This document shows, piece after piece, positions 49,135 through 58,624 of a stretch of 64,000 bases of DNA. Made by a program: the position numbers and the translations under genes. How positions within the stretch are numbered: the stretch's first letter is position 1; each line of letters begins with the position of its first letter. The notes beneath the pieces were generated by a model. That model was not told where the DNA came from. It was given only the letters and a program-made list of their open reading frames with translations, and did not search any database. The stretch is from Bacillota bacterium (lineage in GTDB: Bacteria; Bacillota; Clostridia; TANB77; CAG-465): contig JAEWPS010000016.1 in the NCBI GenBank assembly GCA_023460515.1, forward strand, positions 57,534 to 121,533. The letters are read 5' to 3'.

Positions 49135-50372
49135 ATTTTTTTCTCCCATTTTTTAGGTATATAATATTCTTTGTCTATAATTTTATCAGGTAAATATTGT
49201 TGCTCAACCCATGAATCCTCATAATCATGTGGGTATTTGTATCCTATACCATATCCTTCTTGTTTCATATCAACTATTGGAGCATTTCTCACATGCATAG
49301 GTATTACTCCAGTATCTGTATTTTGCACATCCTCAATTGCACTATTAATTGCTAAATAAGCACTATTAGACTTCTTACTTGTTGCAACACATAATGCAGC
49401 ATGAGAAAGTATAATTCTAGCTTCTGGCATTCCTATCTGATGTACCGCTTGCATTGCTGATGTCGCTAATAATAAAGCTTCGTTATTTGCAAGACCAACA
49501 TCTTCAGAAGCAGCTACTACAATTCTTCTTGCAATAAACATAGGATCTTCTCCAGCTTCTATCATTCTAGCTAGATAGTGTACTGTTGCTTGAGGGTCAC
49601 TTCCCCTCATGGATTTTATAAATGCACTTATTGTATCATAATGTGATTCATTTGATTTATCATACATACTCTTTTTATTTTGGGTACAATTTATTATTAC
49701 ATCCTTATCTATAACAATTGTACCATCGCTATTCATATCCGTCGTTAAAACAGCTATTTCTAATGCATTTAGTACGGTTCTTACATCACCGTTAGATATT
49801 TCAGATAAAAAATCTATTACCTCATCTTTAATATCTAAATTATATGATCCTATTCCTCTTTCTTTATCTCCAATTGCAAACATTAATATTTTTTTGATAT
49901 CCTCAGTTTCTAATTCCTTAAACTTAAAAATGGTTGACCTAGACACCAATGCTTTATTTACTTCAAAATATGGATTTTCTGTAGTTGCACCTATTAAAAT
50001 AATTGTACCCTTTTCTACATATGGAAGAAGTGCATCTTGCTGAAGTTTATTAAATCTATGAATTTCATCTATAAAAAGAATTGTCTTTCCCTTAGGATTA
50101 GTAAATATATTTTTAGATTCTTCAGCAATTTTTTTTATATCTCCTACTCCTGCATTTGTTGCATTCAACTCAACAAAATTATATTTTGTTGTATTTGCAA
50201 TTACTCTTGCAAGAGACGTTTTTCCAGTACCTGGAGGTCCCCAAAAAATTGCAGAAGTTAGCTTGTCCGCTTTAATCAACCTATATAATAATCTATCTTT
50301 ACCTATAATATGTTCTTGTCCAAAAAATTCTTCCAAACTTCTTGGTTTCATTCTGTACGCTAAAGGTTCCAT
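49131..50372 (-). CDS. rarA: Replication-associated recombination protein A
   Basis: A 413-aa AAA+ ATPase: Walker A GPPGTGKTS, Walker B LFIDEIHRF, sensor 1 GATTENP, followed by the tetramerisation domain with QDALLPYVEKG and HYLARMIEAGEDPMFIARR. It acts at stalled replication forks. Start behind AAGGAGG. Overlaps the downstream gene by four bases. Confidence 0.95.
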   Translation of the reverse strand: MEPLAYRMKPRSLEEFFGQEHIIGKDRLLYRLIKADKLTSAIFWGPPGTGKTSLARVIANTTKYNFVELNATNAGVGDIKKIAEESKNIFTNPKGKTILFIDEIHRFNKLQQDALLPYVEKGTIILIGATTENPYFEVNKALVSRSTIFKFKELETEDIKKILMFAIGDKERGIGSYNLDIKDEVIDFLSEISNGDVRTVLNALEIAVLTTDMNSDGTIVIDKDVIINCTQNKKSMYDKSNESHYDTISAFIKSMRGSDPQATVHYLARMIEAGEDPMFIARRIVVAASEDVGLANNEALLLATSAMQAVHQIGMPEARIILSHAALCVATSKKSNSAYLAINSAIEDVQNTDTGVIPMHVRNAPIVDMKQEGYGIGYKYPHDYEDSWVEQQYLPDKIIDKEYYIPKKWEKKI

Positions 50373-50382
50373 CTCTACCTCC

Positions 50383-51294
50383 TTAAATGAATTTACTTAT
50401 AATATTTTCCTTAGTAATTCCAAATAATTCATATACTTTTTTAGCATTACCTGACTTACCAAATGTATCATTAACGCCGATTTTTATAAGTTTTTTTGGA
50501 TAATATTCAGATAAAACATCAGCCACCAAACTACCTATTCCACCTATTATACTATGATCTTCAATAGATACAAATATTTCTGTTTCTTTAGCACATTTTA
50601 TTATATTCTCTTTATCTACTGGTTTAATACTATATAAATCTACTACCCTTACATTCACATTGTTTTTGGCTAAGTCTTCCTTTGCTTCTAATGCAATACT
50701 TAGCGTGTTTCCAGTTGCAAATATTGTCCCATTATGTCCATTTCCAAAAGTCTTACTTTTACCGATTTCGAAGACCTCATCTTCAGAATATACATCCATT
50801 GTATCACTTCTACCTAATCTTATATACTTAGGTCCATTAATATTTAAACACTCAGATAATATTTTTTTAGTTGATATGTCATCTGCTGGAGATAAAACTG
50901 TCATTCCTGGTATAACTCTCATAAGAGAAATATCTTCTATGCACTGATGCGTAGGACCATCTTCTCCCACAGCAAGACCACTATGAGTTGCACATAAATT
51001 AACATTTACGTGTGAATATCCTGCAGTATTTCTAACTTGTTCATAAGCCCTTCCAGATAAAAACATGGCAAATGTAGAAGCAAAAACTGTCTTGCCACTA
51101 AGGGCTGCTCCACAAGCTGTTCCGACTAAATCCTGCTCAGATATCCCGATATCAAAATGTCTATTTGGAAATTCCTTTTTAAACATATCTGTACAAGTGG
51201 CTTTAGCTAAATCGGCATCAAATACTATTACATTTTGATCCTTTCTACCAAGTTCCACTAAAAATTCCCCATATGCTTTTCTTGTTGATTTCAT
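50383..51294 (-). CDS. Transketolase C-terminal subunit
   Basis: A 303-aa protein with the pyrimidine-binding and C-terminal domains of transketolase: GLAVGEDGPTHQCIED, DADLAKATCTDMFK and the C-terminal GGIGSLVADVLSEYYP. It complements the separate N-terminal subunit encoded upstream, making a split transketolase of the pentose phosphate pathway (or, less likely, a DXS-like pair). Ribosome binding site AGAGG. Confidence 0.9.
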   Translation of the reverse strand: MKSTRKAYGEFLVELGRKDQNVIVFDADLAKATCTDMFKKEFPNRHFDIGISEQDLVGTACGAALSGKTVFASTFAMFLSGRAYEQVRNTAGYSHVNVNLCATHSGLAVGEDGPTHQCIEDISLMRVIPGMTVLSPADDISTKKILSECLNINGPKYIRLGRSDTMDVYSEDEVFEIGKSKTFGNGHNGTIFATGNTLSIALEAKEDLAKNNVNVRVVDLYSIKPVDKENIIKCAKETEIFVSIEDHSIIGGIGSLVADVLSEYYPKKLIKIGVNDTFGKSGNAKKVYELFGITKENIISKFI

Positions 51295-51314
51295 AAATTA
51301 ACCTCTTTTCAAAA

Positions 51315-52118
51315 TTATATTTTGGCTTCTAATTCACTTTTTGCTTTTATATATTCGTCATCAGTAAGTGATTTTCCATGCCAGCTTGCTTCATTTTCCA
51401 TAAAACTAACACCTTTTCCCTTAATAGTTTTTGCAACTATACAAGTAGGTTCATTAGATTTTTTTGCTAATTGAATAACTTCTTGCAATTCTTCTATATT
51501 ATTACCATCACACTTAAGTAAATTTAAACCAAATGAAGAGATTTTTTTATCTATATCATTTAACTTCTTTACATCATTTATACTTCCATCTATTTGAAGT
51601 CCATTATAATCTATAAATATTATAATATTATCTAAATTATATTTATTAGTCGTCATTAAAGCTTCCCAAATTTGACCTTCTTCTAGTTCGCCATCACCCA
51701 GTATAACATATACATATCCTTCTTTAGAATCAATTTTTTTAGCTAATGCCATACCGTTTGCAATGGATAACCCTTGTCCTAAAGATCCACTAGAAACATC
51801 TACTCCTGGGATTTTAATACTTGGATGTCCCTCTAAAAACCCATCATATTTTCTTAGTGTCTTTAATAAATCCTTATCTAAAATCCCTACTGAGGCAAGT
51901 GTAGCATATAATGCAGGTGCCGCATGTCCTTTAGATAGTATACACTTATCTATTCTATTTCCACTACTATCAAGGCTTAGATTCATTTCTTTGTGATATA
52001 AAACTGTCAGTATATCTATTACAGATAAACTTCCACCTGGATGACCAGATTTTGCATTATATATCATATCGATAATATCTATTCTTAATTCATTAGCTAT
52101 TTTATTTAAGTTTTTCAT
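51315..52118 (-). CDS. Transketolase N-terminal subunit
   Basis: A 267-aa subunit with the thiamine diphosphate site: SKGHAAPALYATLASVG, GQGLSIANGMALA, and the TPP motif GDGELEEGQIWEALMTTNKYN ending NIIIFIDYN. Together with the C-terminal subunit it transfers two-carbon units between sugar phosphates. Start behind GGGGG; only 20 bases separate it from its partner. Confidence 0.9.
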   Translation of the reverse strand: MKNLNKIANELRIDIIDMIYNAKSGHPGGSLSVIDILTVLYHKEMNLSLDSSGNRIDKCILSKGHAAPALYATLASVGILDKDLLKTLRKYDGFLEGHPSIKIPGVDVSSGSLGQGLSIANGMALAKKIDSKEGYVYVILGDGELEEGQIWEALMTTNKYNLDNIIIFIDYNGLQIDGSINDVKKLNDIDKKISSFGLNLLKCDGNNIEELQEVIQLAKKSNEPTCIVAKTIKGKGVSFMENEASWHGKSLTDDEYIKAKSELEAKI

Positions 52119-52127
52119 TCTTACCCC

Positions 52128-52985
52128 CTAGAATTTTTTAAATCCTTTTCCTAATACCTCGTTTGTATTAGATATATACATAAAAGCATCTGGATCAATT
52201 TCATATGCTATTTTTTTAACTTTTGATATTTCTCTAATAGTCACAACACAAGTAATACTAATATATTCTTCTCTAGAATATGCTCCTATACATTTTGTTA
52301 CTGTAGCACCTCTTTTTAAGATATCTATAATTTTATTTGTAATGGAATCATCATTCTTAGTTACTATAGTTACAACCTTTGTATAATTAATCCCTTCAAA
52401 TACAATATCTATAATTTTACTTGAAATAAATATAGCAATAATTGAATATAATCCTAAATTTACATCATTAAATTGAAACATTAATGCTAATATTATTAAG
52501 AGATCTACAAACATTATTATTTTACTTAAGTTAAATGTACCACCTTTTCTTTTCAAAATTTGTGCTAACATATCAGAACCGCCCGAACTTGACCCTGCTT
52601 TAAAAACAAGTGACATTCCAAACCCAAGTAACATTCCGCCATATATTGATGATATAAACATATCTGTTCTATTATGAAGTACATAACTATTAAAATCAAT
52701 TATCTCTACAAAGAAAGTAAATAGTAATGTAGTTATAATACTTTTCAAACTAAATCGAAATCCAAATTTTTTTATTGACATTGCAAAAAGTGGAATATTA
52801 ATCAAAAGTATCGAAAGTCCCATATTTATATTAAATCTATAATATAATATTGTAGCAACACCACTTGCACCTCCAGTAGTTATTCTGTTTGGTAAAAGAA
52901 AGAAATTAATACTAACTGCCATTACAAAAGTTCCTATTATAATTAATATTGTATCTATTATTCCTTTATATATCCTATTTTTCAA
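52128..52985 (-). CDS. YitT family membrane protein
   Basis: Five or six helices open the protein (FVMAVSINFFLLPNRITTGGASGVAT and later GMSLVFKAGSSSGGSDMLA are the conserved blocks). A DUF2179 domain ends it (KIAYEIDPDAFMYIS). The translation start is TTG behind AAGGTG. The family is widespread in Firmicutes with no agreed function. Confidence 0.9.
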   Translation of the reverse strand: MKNRIYKGIIDTILIIIGTFVMAVSINFFLLPNRITTGGASGVATILYYRFNINMGLSILLINIPLFAMSIKKFGFRFSLKSIITTLLFTFFVEIIDFNSYVLHNRTDMFISSIYGGMLLGFGMSLVFKAGSSSGGSDMLAQILKRKGGTFNLSKIIMFVDLLIILALMFQFNDVNLGLYSIIAIFISSKIIDIVFEGINYTKVVTIVTKNDDSITNKIIDILKRGATVTKCIGAYSREEYISITCVVTIREISKVKKIAYEIDPDAFMYISNTNEVLGKGFKKF

Positions 52986-53031
52986 TTTAGTATCACCTTG
53001 TTAATATTATGTGTAGTTTTTTATAATGTAT

Positions 53032-53535
53032 CTAATCAACAAGAAAATTTTCAATGCATTTATCTAACTTATTTAAATATGAAGTATCTTCTATATATGG
53101 TTGAAAGACATTACTTCTTAAAAAATTAATCTTTTGTTCTAAAGTAGGAGGACTTTCTTCACTTTCAAATTTATCTGGATTATAATAGACTATATAATCT
53201 AAACTTGCTAACTTTTCACATATTTCAATCTGATGATCATCAACATGTTCTCCATATTTTTTTATTCTTGGCATAGCTATAACTTTTTTACCTTTTAATA
53301 AAGAAGAGAAAATAGATCCCACACCACCATGTGTAATTACAAACTCACATTTTTCAATGTATCTATTGAATTCTTCTTCATCCAAAAAATCTATGGTTTT
53401 TATTTTTTCACTAACAAATTTAGTATATCCAACTTGTGCAATTATCTCTTCATTATTTAAAACTTTACAGCTTTCAATTTCTTTTAGTAATCTTTCAAAA
53501 CTTTGATTTTGAGTTCCTAATGTTACAAAAACCAT
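53032..53535 (-). CDS. ALG13/PssE-like glycosyltransferase subunit
   Basis: The 167-aa protein opens MVFVTLGTQNQSFERLLKE, and has the GT28 C-terminal block FVITHGGVGSIFSSLLKGKK with the donor-binding GG pattern and PRIKKYGEHVDDHQIE. It is the catalytic donor-binding partner of the ALG14-like gene upstream, with start and stop overlapping. The pair adds a sugar to a membrane-bound lipid carrier for a surface polysaccharide. Confidence 0.88.
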   Translation of the reverse strand: MVFVTLGTQNQSFERLLKEIESCKVLNNEEIIAQVGYTKFVSEKIKTIDFLDEEEFNRYIEKCEFVITHGGVGSIFSSLLKGKKVIAMPRIKKYGEHVDDHQIEICEKLASLDYIVYYNPDKFESEESPPTLEQKINFLRSNVFQPYIEDTSYLNKLDKCIENFLVD

Positions 53536-53999
53536 TATATCAATCTCCCTAAATATTCAGATTTTGCATATTTATCTGCCAATTCTTCCCATTGAACATA
53601 AAATTTATCCACGAATAAATAAACAAATTTACCTGTCATAGACAATGTATTCACTTTTGCCATTGACTCTATATATATTACTTTTTTTCCAAATAATTTT
53701 GCAATAAAACAAACAATTCCACCAGTATGCGCCCCAGTTGTAATAACTACTTTTGGATTAAATGTAATCATTAACTCAATACTTCTAAACATATTAAAAA
53801 GAAATATAAATACATATGAAAAAATATATTGTCTCGATCCATATTTCATATACTTGACATTAAATTTTTCACTTAATTTCTTTGTAATTTTTGTTTCTTC
53901 TGTAACTAGCATGTAATCAAAGTTGGTAAACAGACTTTGAAGTTTAAGTAATTCTGTTAAATGACCTCCACTGCTTGATACAAACATCACTTTCTTCAT
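53535..53999 (-). CDS. ALG14/PssD-like glycosyltransferase subunit
   Basis: A 154-aa protein with the N-terminal GSSGGHL-like motif (FVSSSGGHLTELLKL), TGAHTGGIVCFIAKLFGKKV and VYIESMAKV. ALG14-like subunits anchor the donor-binding partner at the membrane. Both parts are encoded side by side and should act as a heterodimer. Confidence 0.88.
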   Translation of the reverse strand: MKKVMFVSSSGGHLTELLKLQSLFTNFDYMLVTEETKITKKLSEKFNVKYMKYGSRQYIFSYVFIFLFNMFRSIELMITFNPKVVITTGAHTGGIVCFIAKLFGKKVIYIESMAKVNTLSMTGKFVYLFVDKFYVQWEELADKYAKSEYLGRLI

Positions 54000-54002
54000 A
54001 TA

Positions 54003-55055
54003 TTATTCTCCTTTAACTGATATAATAATATTATATTTATCTTGCAAATAATTTTTATTTATTTTCTTCGGACCGACAACAATAGATATATATTTTTTGT
54101 CCACATACATTTCTATTTTTTGTTTTTCATTATCAACACTATCAACGTATTTGATGTTTAAAACTTCTTTTTCTAATTTTTCAAGTACAATTTTAGATAA
54201 TGCATATTCAGCAAAATTATCTGAAACTGGACCAATAATTTTATAATTACTTGCAGCTATTTCTTCTGTGGATTGCAGCCCTATACGTATAATTTGAACA
54301 TTACTATTCTTACATACTTTTATGACTTCAGATGCCCTATTCGAAGCATCTTCTAAAGTTAAGGGTTGATATTTATTTTGCAAATACATATCAAATAATT
54401 GACTTTTTTCCAACACATAAACCGGATAAATTCTTAATTGTTTTGGCTTAAATTTTAACAATTTTGTAATAGTCATAATTTCAGACTTTAAATTACTATT
54501 TGGAAGACCAATCATAATTTGAAAACCAAGTTCAACATTAAGTAAATTGATAATTGCCGCCGCTTTTATAACATCCAAAGCCGTATGCCCTCTCTTAGAC
54601 GATTTTAAAACTAATTCGTCCATAGATTGAACTCCAAGTTCAATTGTCTTAACTTTATATCTCTTTAACATTTTAACTATAGGTATAGTAATATAATCTG
54701 GTCTTGTTGAAATACGTATACTGTCTACTTGTCCATTTTTAACGTATTCATTAGCAAGTTTTAAATATTTTATCTGTTGTATTATTGGAATACCTGTAAA
54801 GCTACCGCCAAAAAACGCTATTTGAATTTTTTTGTTTCTATCAAAAAACTTTATATAGCTGTCTATATCTTCCCTTATTTTTTCTAAATTTTTAATTTTT
54901 GTATTTCCACTTATTTTTCTTTGGTTACAAAATACACATTCATTGTTACATCCTAAGTGCGGTATAAATACAGGAATTGTATATTGATCATCTTTATTTA
55001 TTATGTTTTTTAATTCTTCTGTTAAATCAACATGTATTTTACTTATACTTTGCAT
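54003..55055 (-). CDS. Radical SAM protein, Elp3-like
   Basis: A radical SAM enzyme with the CxxxCxxC cluster motif (GCNNECVFCNQRKISG) near residue 33, followed by FFGGSFTG and the barrel segments SIRISTRPDY and ELGVQSMDE. It has the layout of Elp3-like radical SAM proteins found next to rnc in Clostridia. The acetyltransferase domain of true Elp3 is absent. A tRNA-modification role is plausible but unproven. Its start overlaps the rnc end. Confidence 0.8.
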   Translation of the reverse strand: MQSISKIHVDLTEELKNIINKDDQYTIPVFIPHLGCNNECVFCNQRKISGNTKIKNLEKIREDIDSYIKFFDRNKKIQIAFFGGSFTGIPIIQQIKYLKLANEYVKNGQVDSIRISTRPDYITIPIVKMLKRYKVKTIELGVQSMDELVLKSSKRGHTALDVIKAAAIINLLNVELGFQIMIGLPNSNLKSEIMTITKLLKFKPKQLRIYPVYVLEKSQLFDMYLQNKYQPLTLEDASNRASEVIKVCKNSNVQIIRIGLQSTEEIAASNYKIIGPVSDNFAEYALSKIVLEKLEKEVLNIKYVDSVDNEKQKIEMYVDKKYISIVVGPKKINKNYLQDKYNIIISVKGE

Positions 55056-55740
55056 AAGCTACCTCAGCTGCCTTTTGTTCTGCTTGTTTTCTACTCTTTC
55101 CTAAACCAGTTCCAATTCTACTGCCTTCTAATAAAACTTCAACAAAGAAGCTTTTATCGTGATCAGGTCCTGTTTCATCTAATACGTTATATAGTATATT
55201 TACTGTTCCATTTTTTTGTAATTTTTCCTGCAATAATGTTTTATAATCTGTAACTTTTGTTTTTCCTTTTAATGAATCAGATATTTGTTTTTCCAAAAGT
55301 CTAATTGCAATTTGCTTAACATTATTAAAATTACTATCTAAATATATTGCAGCTAGTAATGATTCAAAAGCATCTGCAATTATTGCATCTTTAGCTTTAC
55401 CATTTGTACTTATTTCGCATTTACCTAAAAATATATAATTTTCCCCACCAATACTTTTAAAAGCTTCACTTAAAGATTTTTCACAAACTATCTCAGCTCT
55501 TTTTTTCGTCATATCACCTTCACTAATTGCTGGTTTAATATTGAATAAAAAATCTGAAATAATATGTTCTAAAACAGCATCTCCTAAGTACTCTAATCTT
55601 TCATTATATGCATTTTTATCGGTATTTTTTAATTCATATGCGTATGATTTATGAGTAAGAGAAACTCTTAATAATTTACTGTTTTTAAATTCATATCCTA
55701 AGTCCTTTTGAAGTATAGCCAACTTTTCATTTATTGTCAT
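55039..55740 (-). CDS. rnc: Ribonuclease III
   Basis: A 233-aa enzyme with the RNase III signature ERLEYLGDAVLEHIISDF containing the catalytic acidic residues, DAFESLLAAIYLD for the second set and the C-terminal double-stranded RNA-binding domain (GLGKSRKQAEQKAAEVAYAK). It processes ribosomal and other double-stranded RNA. The ATG at 55740 follows GGTGAATTTT. Confidence 0.96.
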   Translation of the reverse strand: MTINEKLAILQKDLGYEFKNSKLLRVSLTHKSYAYELKNTDKNAYNERLEYLGDAVLEHIISDFLFNIKPAISEGDMTKKRAEIVCEKSLSEAFKSIGGENYIFLGKCEISTNGKAKDAIIADAFESLLAAIYLDSNFNNVKQIAIRLLEKQISDSLKGKTKVTDYKTLLQEKLQKNGTVNILYNVLDETGPDHDKSFFVEVLLEGSRIGTGLGKSRKQAEQKAAEVAYAKYK

Positions 55741-55830
55741 AAAATTCACCGTCATTTCTACATATATTATATCAATACTGCAATTTTAAGTCAATAGTTT
55801 TACATAAACTTTTACTTTTCCTACTATATA

Positions 55831-55867
55831 TAAAAAGCAAACAACGTAAATTATACATTGCTTGCTT
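55831..55867 (-). terminator. Terminator of nadK
   Basis: AAGCAA and inner CAA pair with TTG and TTGCTT around a loop of about 13 bases, with T residues beyond on the minus strand. It lies between nadK and the rnc operon. Confidence 0.65.
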
Positions 55868-55877
55868 ATAAAACTAA

Positions 55878-56666
55878 CTATTTTAAAAATTTATTCTTCA
55901 ATCGTTTAACAGATGACATATCACCTAAATTTAATCTTGTTATAGTATATTGTCCTATATTTATTGTAATCTCCTTTATATCCTTAATTTCAGAAGGCCT
56001 ACCATCAATTGTTAGTAGTATATTTCCCTCTGGCCTAATTGACACTTTCTTGTCAAAAATTATAGGATTTTTTATGCAATTATAAGCTCCATTTGAAATA
56101 GGAGCACATGGTATTATCTGTAATACCGGTAAATCAGCTAATATTATTGCTCCACCACTGCTCATTGAATAGGCCGTTGATCCGGTTGCTGTTGAAACAA
56201 TAAAACCATCTCCCCGAGATGTCTCAAGATGTTCATAATTTAAAAACAATTCACATTTCAATGTTTTAAGTTGCTTATTTTTTACTACAATTTCATTCAA
56301 TGCTTTTCTTAAATAATGAAAATCTTTCCTATTACATATGTCTATAGTAAGGACATTAATTTTACTAATAGATACTTTATGAGAATTTAAGTATTTAAAT
56401 AAATTTTGTATGTCACTTTTATTAATATCTTGTAAAAATCCAAAATGTCCAGTATTAACACCTAAATATCTAGCATTAGCATTGAACTTTGATTTATGAA
56501 CTGCAGATATAAACGTTCCATCTCCCCCTACAGCTATTACAATATCCGGATCAAAATCTACAATCTCATATCCAAAACTACGACCAATATTCTCAATTTC
56601 ATTCTTTGTGTCTATACTGGTTTTCTTCCGATTACTAATTATTTGAACCCTTTTTATAGTGTTCAT
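55878..56666 (-). CDS. nadK: NAD kinase
   Basis: A 262-aa ATP-NAD kinase: the GGDGT motif (VIAVGGDGTFISAVHKS), then NTGHFGFLQDI, RGDGFIVSTATGSTAYS with the NE/D binding region, and PICP-like block PCAPISNGA. It phosphorylates NAD to NADP. The ATG at 56666 follows GGAGG. It forms a single transcription unit with its own terminator. Confidence 0.95.
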   Translation of the reverse strand: MNTIKRVQIISNRKKTSIDTKNEIENIGRSFGYEIVDFDPDIVIAVGGDGTFISAVHKSKFNANARYLGVNTGHFGFLQDINKSDIQNLFKYLNSHKVSISKINVLTIDICNRKDFHYLRKALNEIVVKNKQLKTLKCELFLNYEHLETSRGDGFIVSTATGSTAYSMSSGGAIILADLPVLQIIPCAPISNGAYNCIKNPIIFDKKVSIRPEGNILLTIDGRPSEIKDIKEITINIGQYTITRLNLGDMSSVKRLKNKFLK

Positions 56667-56773
56667 GAAAATTCCTCCAATCGTTAAAATTTTTTCATAA
56701 CTAATATATATATATTGTAACATTTTAATTTGGAAATTGCAACACAGGTTTACATAATATTAGTTTTGAGCAT

Positions 56774-56804
56774 AAAAAAAGTTTATACATTTACTGTATA
56801 AACT
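56774..56804 (-). terminator. Terminator of acpP
   Basis: AGTTTATAC pairs with GTATAAACT around a 7-base loop, then a run of seven T residues on the minus strand. It ends the acyl carrier protein gene. Confidence 0.85.
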
Positions 56805-56816
56805 ATATAATCTAGT

Positions 56817-57053
56817 TTATTCTGCTTTTTGAATATATTCAACAACATCACCAACTGATATTATTTTTTCAGCTTCTGCTTCAGGTATTTCCATATCGAA
56901 CTCTTCCTCTAAGGCCATTATAAGCTCAACTATATCTAAAGAATCTGCACCCAAATCATCTATAAAAGTTGTATCCATTGTTATTGTTTCAACATCTTCT
57001 ATACCCAATTGCTCAGATATAACTTCTTTTACTCTTTCTAAGATTGCTTCCAT
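56817..57053 (-). CDS. acpP: Acyl carrier protein
   Basis: A 78-aa helical protein with the DSL phosphopantetheine motif (DDLGADSLDIVELIMAL), an acidic surface typical of ACP. It carries growing fatty acids. The ATG at 57053 follows GGAGG; the longer frame upstream lacks a ribosome binding site. It is monocistronic. Confidence 0.96.
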   Translation of the reverse strand: MEAILERVKEVISEQLGIEDVETITMDTTFIDDLGADSLDIVELIMALEEEFDMEIPEAEAEKIISVGDVVEYIQKAE

Positions 57054-57154
57054 AATTTGCACCTCCATCTTAACTATAATAGTATTATCCTATATTTATT
57101 ACAATTTGTCAATAGTATACCCATAAATTTAATAAATTTTACACAAATATTATA

Positions 57155-57198
57155 TTTGAATATATATTTATCTTTGTACATACAAATATATATTCAAA
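57155..57198. repeat. Long AT-rich hairpin between acpP and tuf
   Basis: TTTGAATATATATTT (57155-57169) is the exact reverse complement of AAATATATATTCAAA (57184-57198), with a 14-base loop. It lacks a T run on either strand. It may stabilise the acpP leader or end leftover tuf readthrough. Confidence 0.6.
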
Positions 57199-57240
57199 AT
57201 ATAAATAAAAATGACTATTGAATACTTCATTTATATAAAA

Positions 57241-57269
57241 AAATAGTAGTAATTTTCATACTACTATTT
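57241..57269 (-). terminator. Terminator of the str operon
   Basis: AAATAGTAGTA pairs with TACTACTATTT around a 7-base loop, with T residues on both sides. It ends the tuf transcript 28 bases beyond the stop. Confidence 0.85.
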
Positions 57270-57297
57270 TTTATAATATTAAAGTTTAACCTTTAAA

Positions 57298-58500
57298 TTA
57301 AGCAATTACGTTAGAAACTGAACCTGAACCAACTGTTCTTCCACCTTCACGTATAGCAAATTTTAAACCTTTTTCTATAGCGATTGGAGTAATAAGTTTT
57401 ATTTTCATAGTTACGTTGTCTCCTGGCATTACCATTTCTTTTTCTTTTGGTAATTCAATAACACCTGTAACGTCAGTTGTTCTGAAATAGAATTGTGGTC
57501 TATATCCTTGGAAGAATGGAGTATGTCTACCACCCTCTTCTTTAGTTAATATATAAACTTCAGCTTCGAATTCAGTATGAGGTTTAATAGAACCAGGTTT
57601 TGCAATAACTTGACCTCTTTCTATATCACTTCTTTGAACACCTCTTAAAAGTACACCAGCATTATCTCCAGCGTCTGCAGAAGCAAGTTCTTTTCTGAAC
57701 ATTTCTATACCTGTTACTACTGTTTTCTTAGGTGCAGTATTAAGACCAACTATTTCAACTTCTTCACCAACTTTTAAAGTTCCTTTTTCAATTCTTCCTG
57801 TTGCAACTGTTCCTCTACCTGTTATAGTGAAAACATCTTCAACTGGCATTAAGAAAGGTTTATCTGTATCTCTAGTAGGTGTTGGTATAAATGAATCAAC
57901 AGCTTCTAATAAATCAGCTATACATTTATATTCTGGAGCTGATTGATCTTTAGAAGTACTTTCTAATACTTTTAAAGCAGATCCTTGTATTACTGGTGTA
58001 GTGTCTCCAGGGAATTCATATTTGTTTAATAGATCTCTTATATCCATTTCAACTAATTCTAATAATTCTGGATCATCAACCATATCGCATTTATTCATAA
58101 ATACAACTATACTTGGAACACCAACTTGTCTTGCAAGTAATATATGTTCTCTTGTTTGAGGCATAGGACCGTCAGCAGCAGATACAACTAGTATTGCTCC
58201 ATCCATTTGTGCAGCACCTGTTATCATGTTTTTAACATAGTCTGCGTGTCCTGGACAGTCAACGTGTGCGTAATGTCTATTTGCTGTTTCATATTCAACG
58301 TGAGATGTATTAATAGTAATACCTCTTGCTTTTTCTTCTGGAGCTGAATCGATTTGAGCGTAATCTTTAAATGATGCTCCTCCAACTAAACTACAATATT
58401 TAGTTATTGCAGCTGTAAGTGTTGTTTTACCATGATCAACGTGACCAATAGTACCAATGTTTGCGTGTGGCTTATTTCTTTCAAATTTAGCTTTTGCCAT
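57298..58500 (-). CDS. tuf: Elongation factor Tu
   Basis: A 400-aa EF-Tu, the standard length, with GHVDHGKTTL, DCPGHADY, NKCDMVDD and the C-terminal EGGRTVGSGSV. It brings aminoacyl-tRNA to the ribosome. Last gene of the rpsL-rpsG-fusA-tuf operon; start behind AAGGAGG. Confidence 0.98.
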   Translation of the reverse strand: MAKAKFERNKPHANIGTIGHVDHGKTTLTAAITKYCSLVGGASFKDYAQIDSAPEEKARGITINTSHVEYETANRHYAHVDCPGHADYVKNMITGAAQMDGAILVVSAADGPMPQTREHILLARQVGVPSIVVFMNKCDMVDDPELLELVEMDIRDLLNKYEFPGDTTPVIQGSALKVLESTSKDQSAPEYKCIADLLEAVDSFIPTPTRDTDKPFLMPVEDVFTITGRGTVATGRIEKGTLKVGEEVEIVGLNTAPKKTVVTGIEMFRKELASADAGDNAGVLLRGVQRSDIERGQVIAKPGSIKPHTEFEAEVYILTKEEGGRHTPFFQGYRPQFYFRTTDVTGVIELPKEKEMVMPGDNVTMKIKLITPIAIEKGLKFAIREGGRTVGSGSVSNVIA

Positions 58501-58624
58501 TTTAAATTCCTCCTTAAATATTTATTATTTCTAATGTATTTATATACATTTAATTTATATTATTCTACTATATTTTTATGCACTTTGCAATACTTTTTTA
58601 ATAAATAGTGTAAAAATGCTAAAA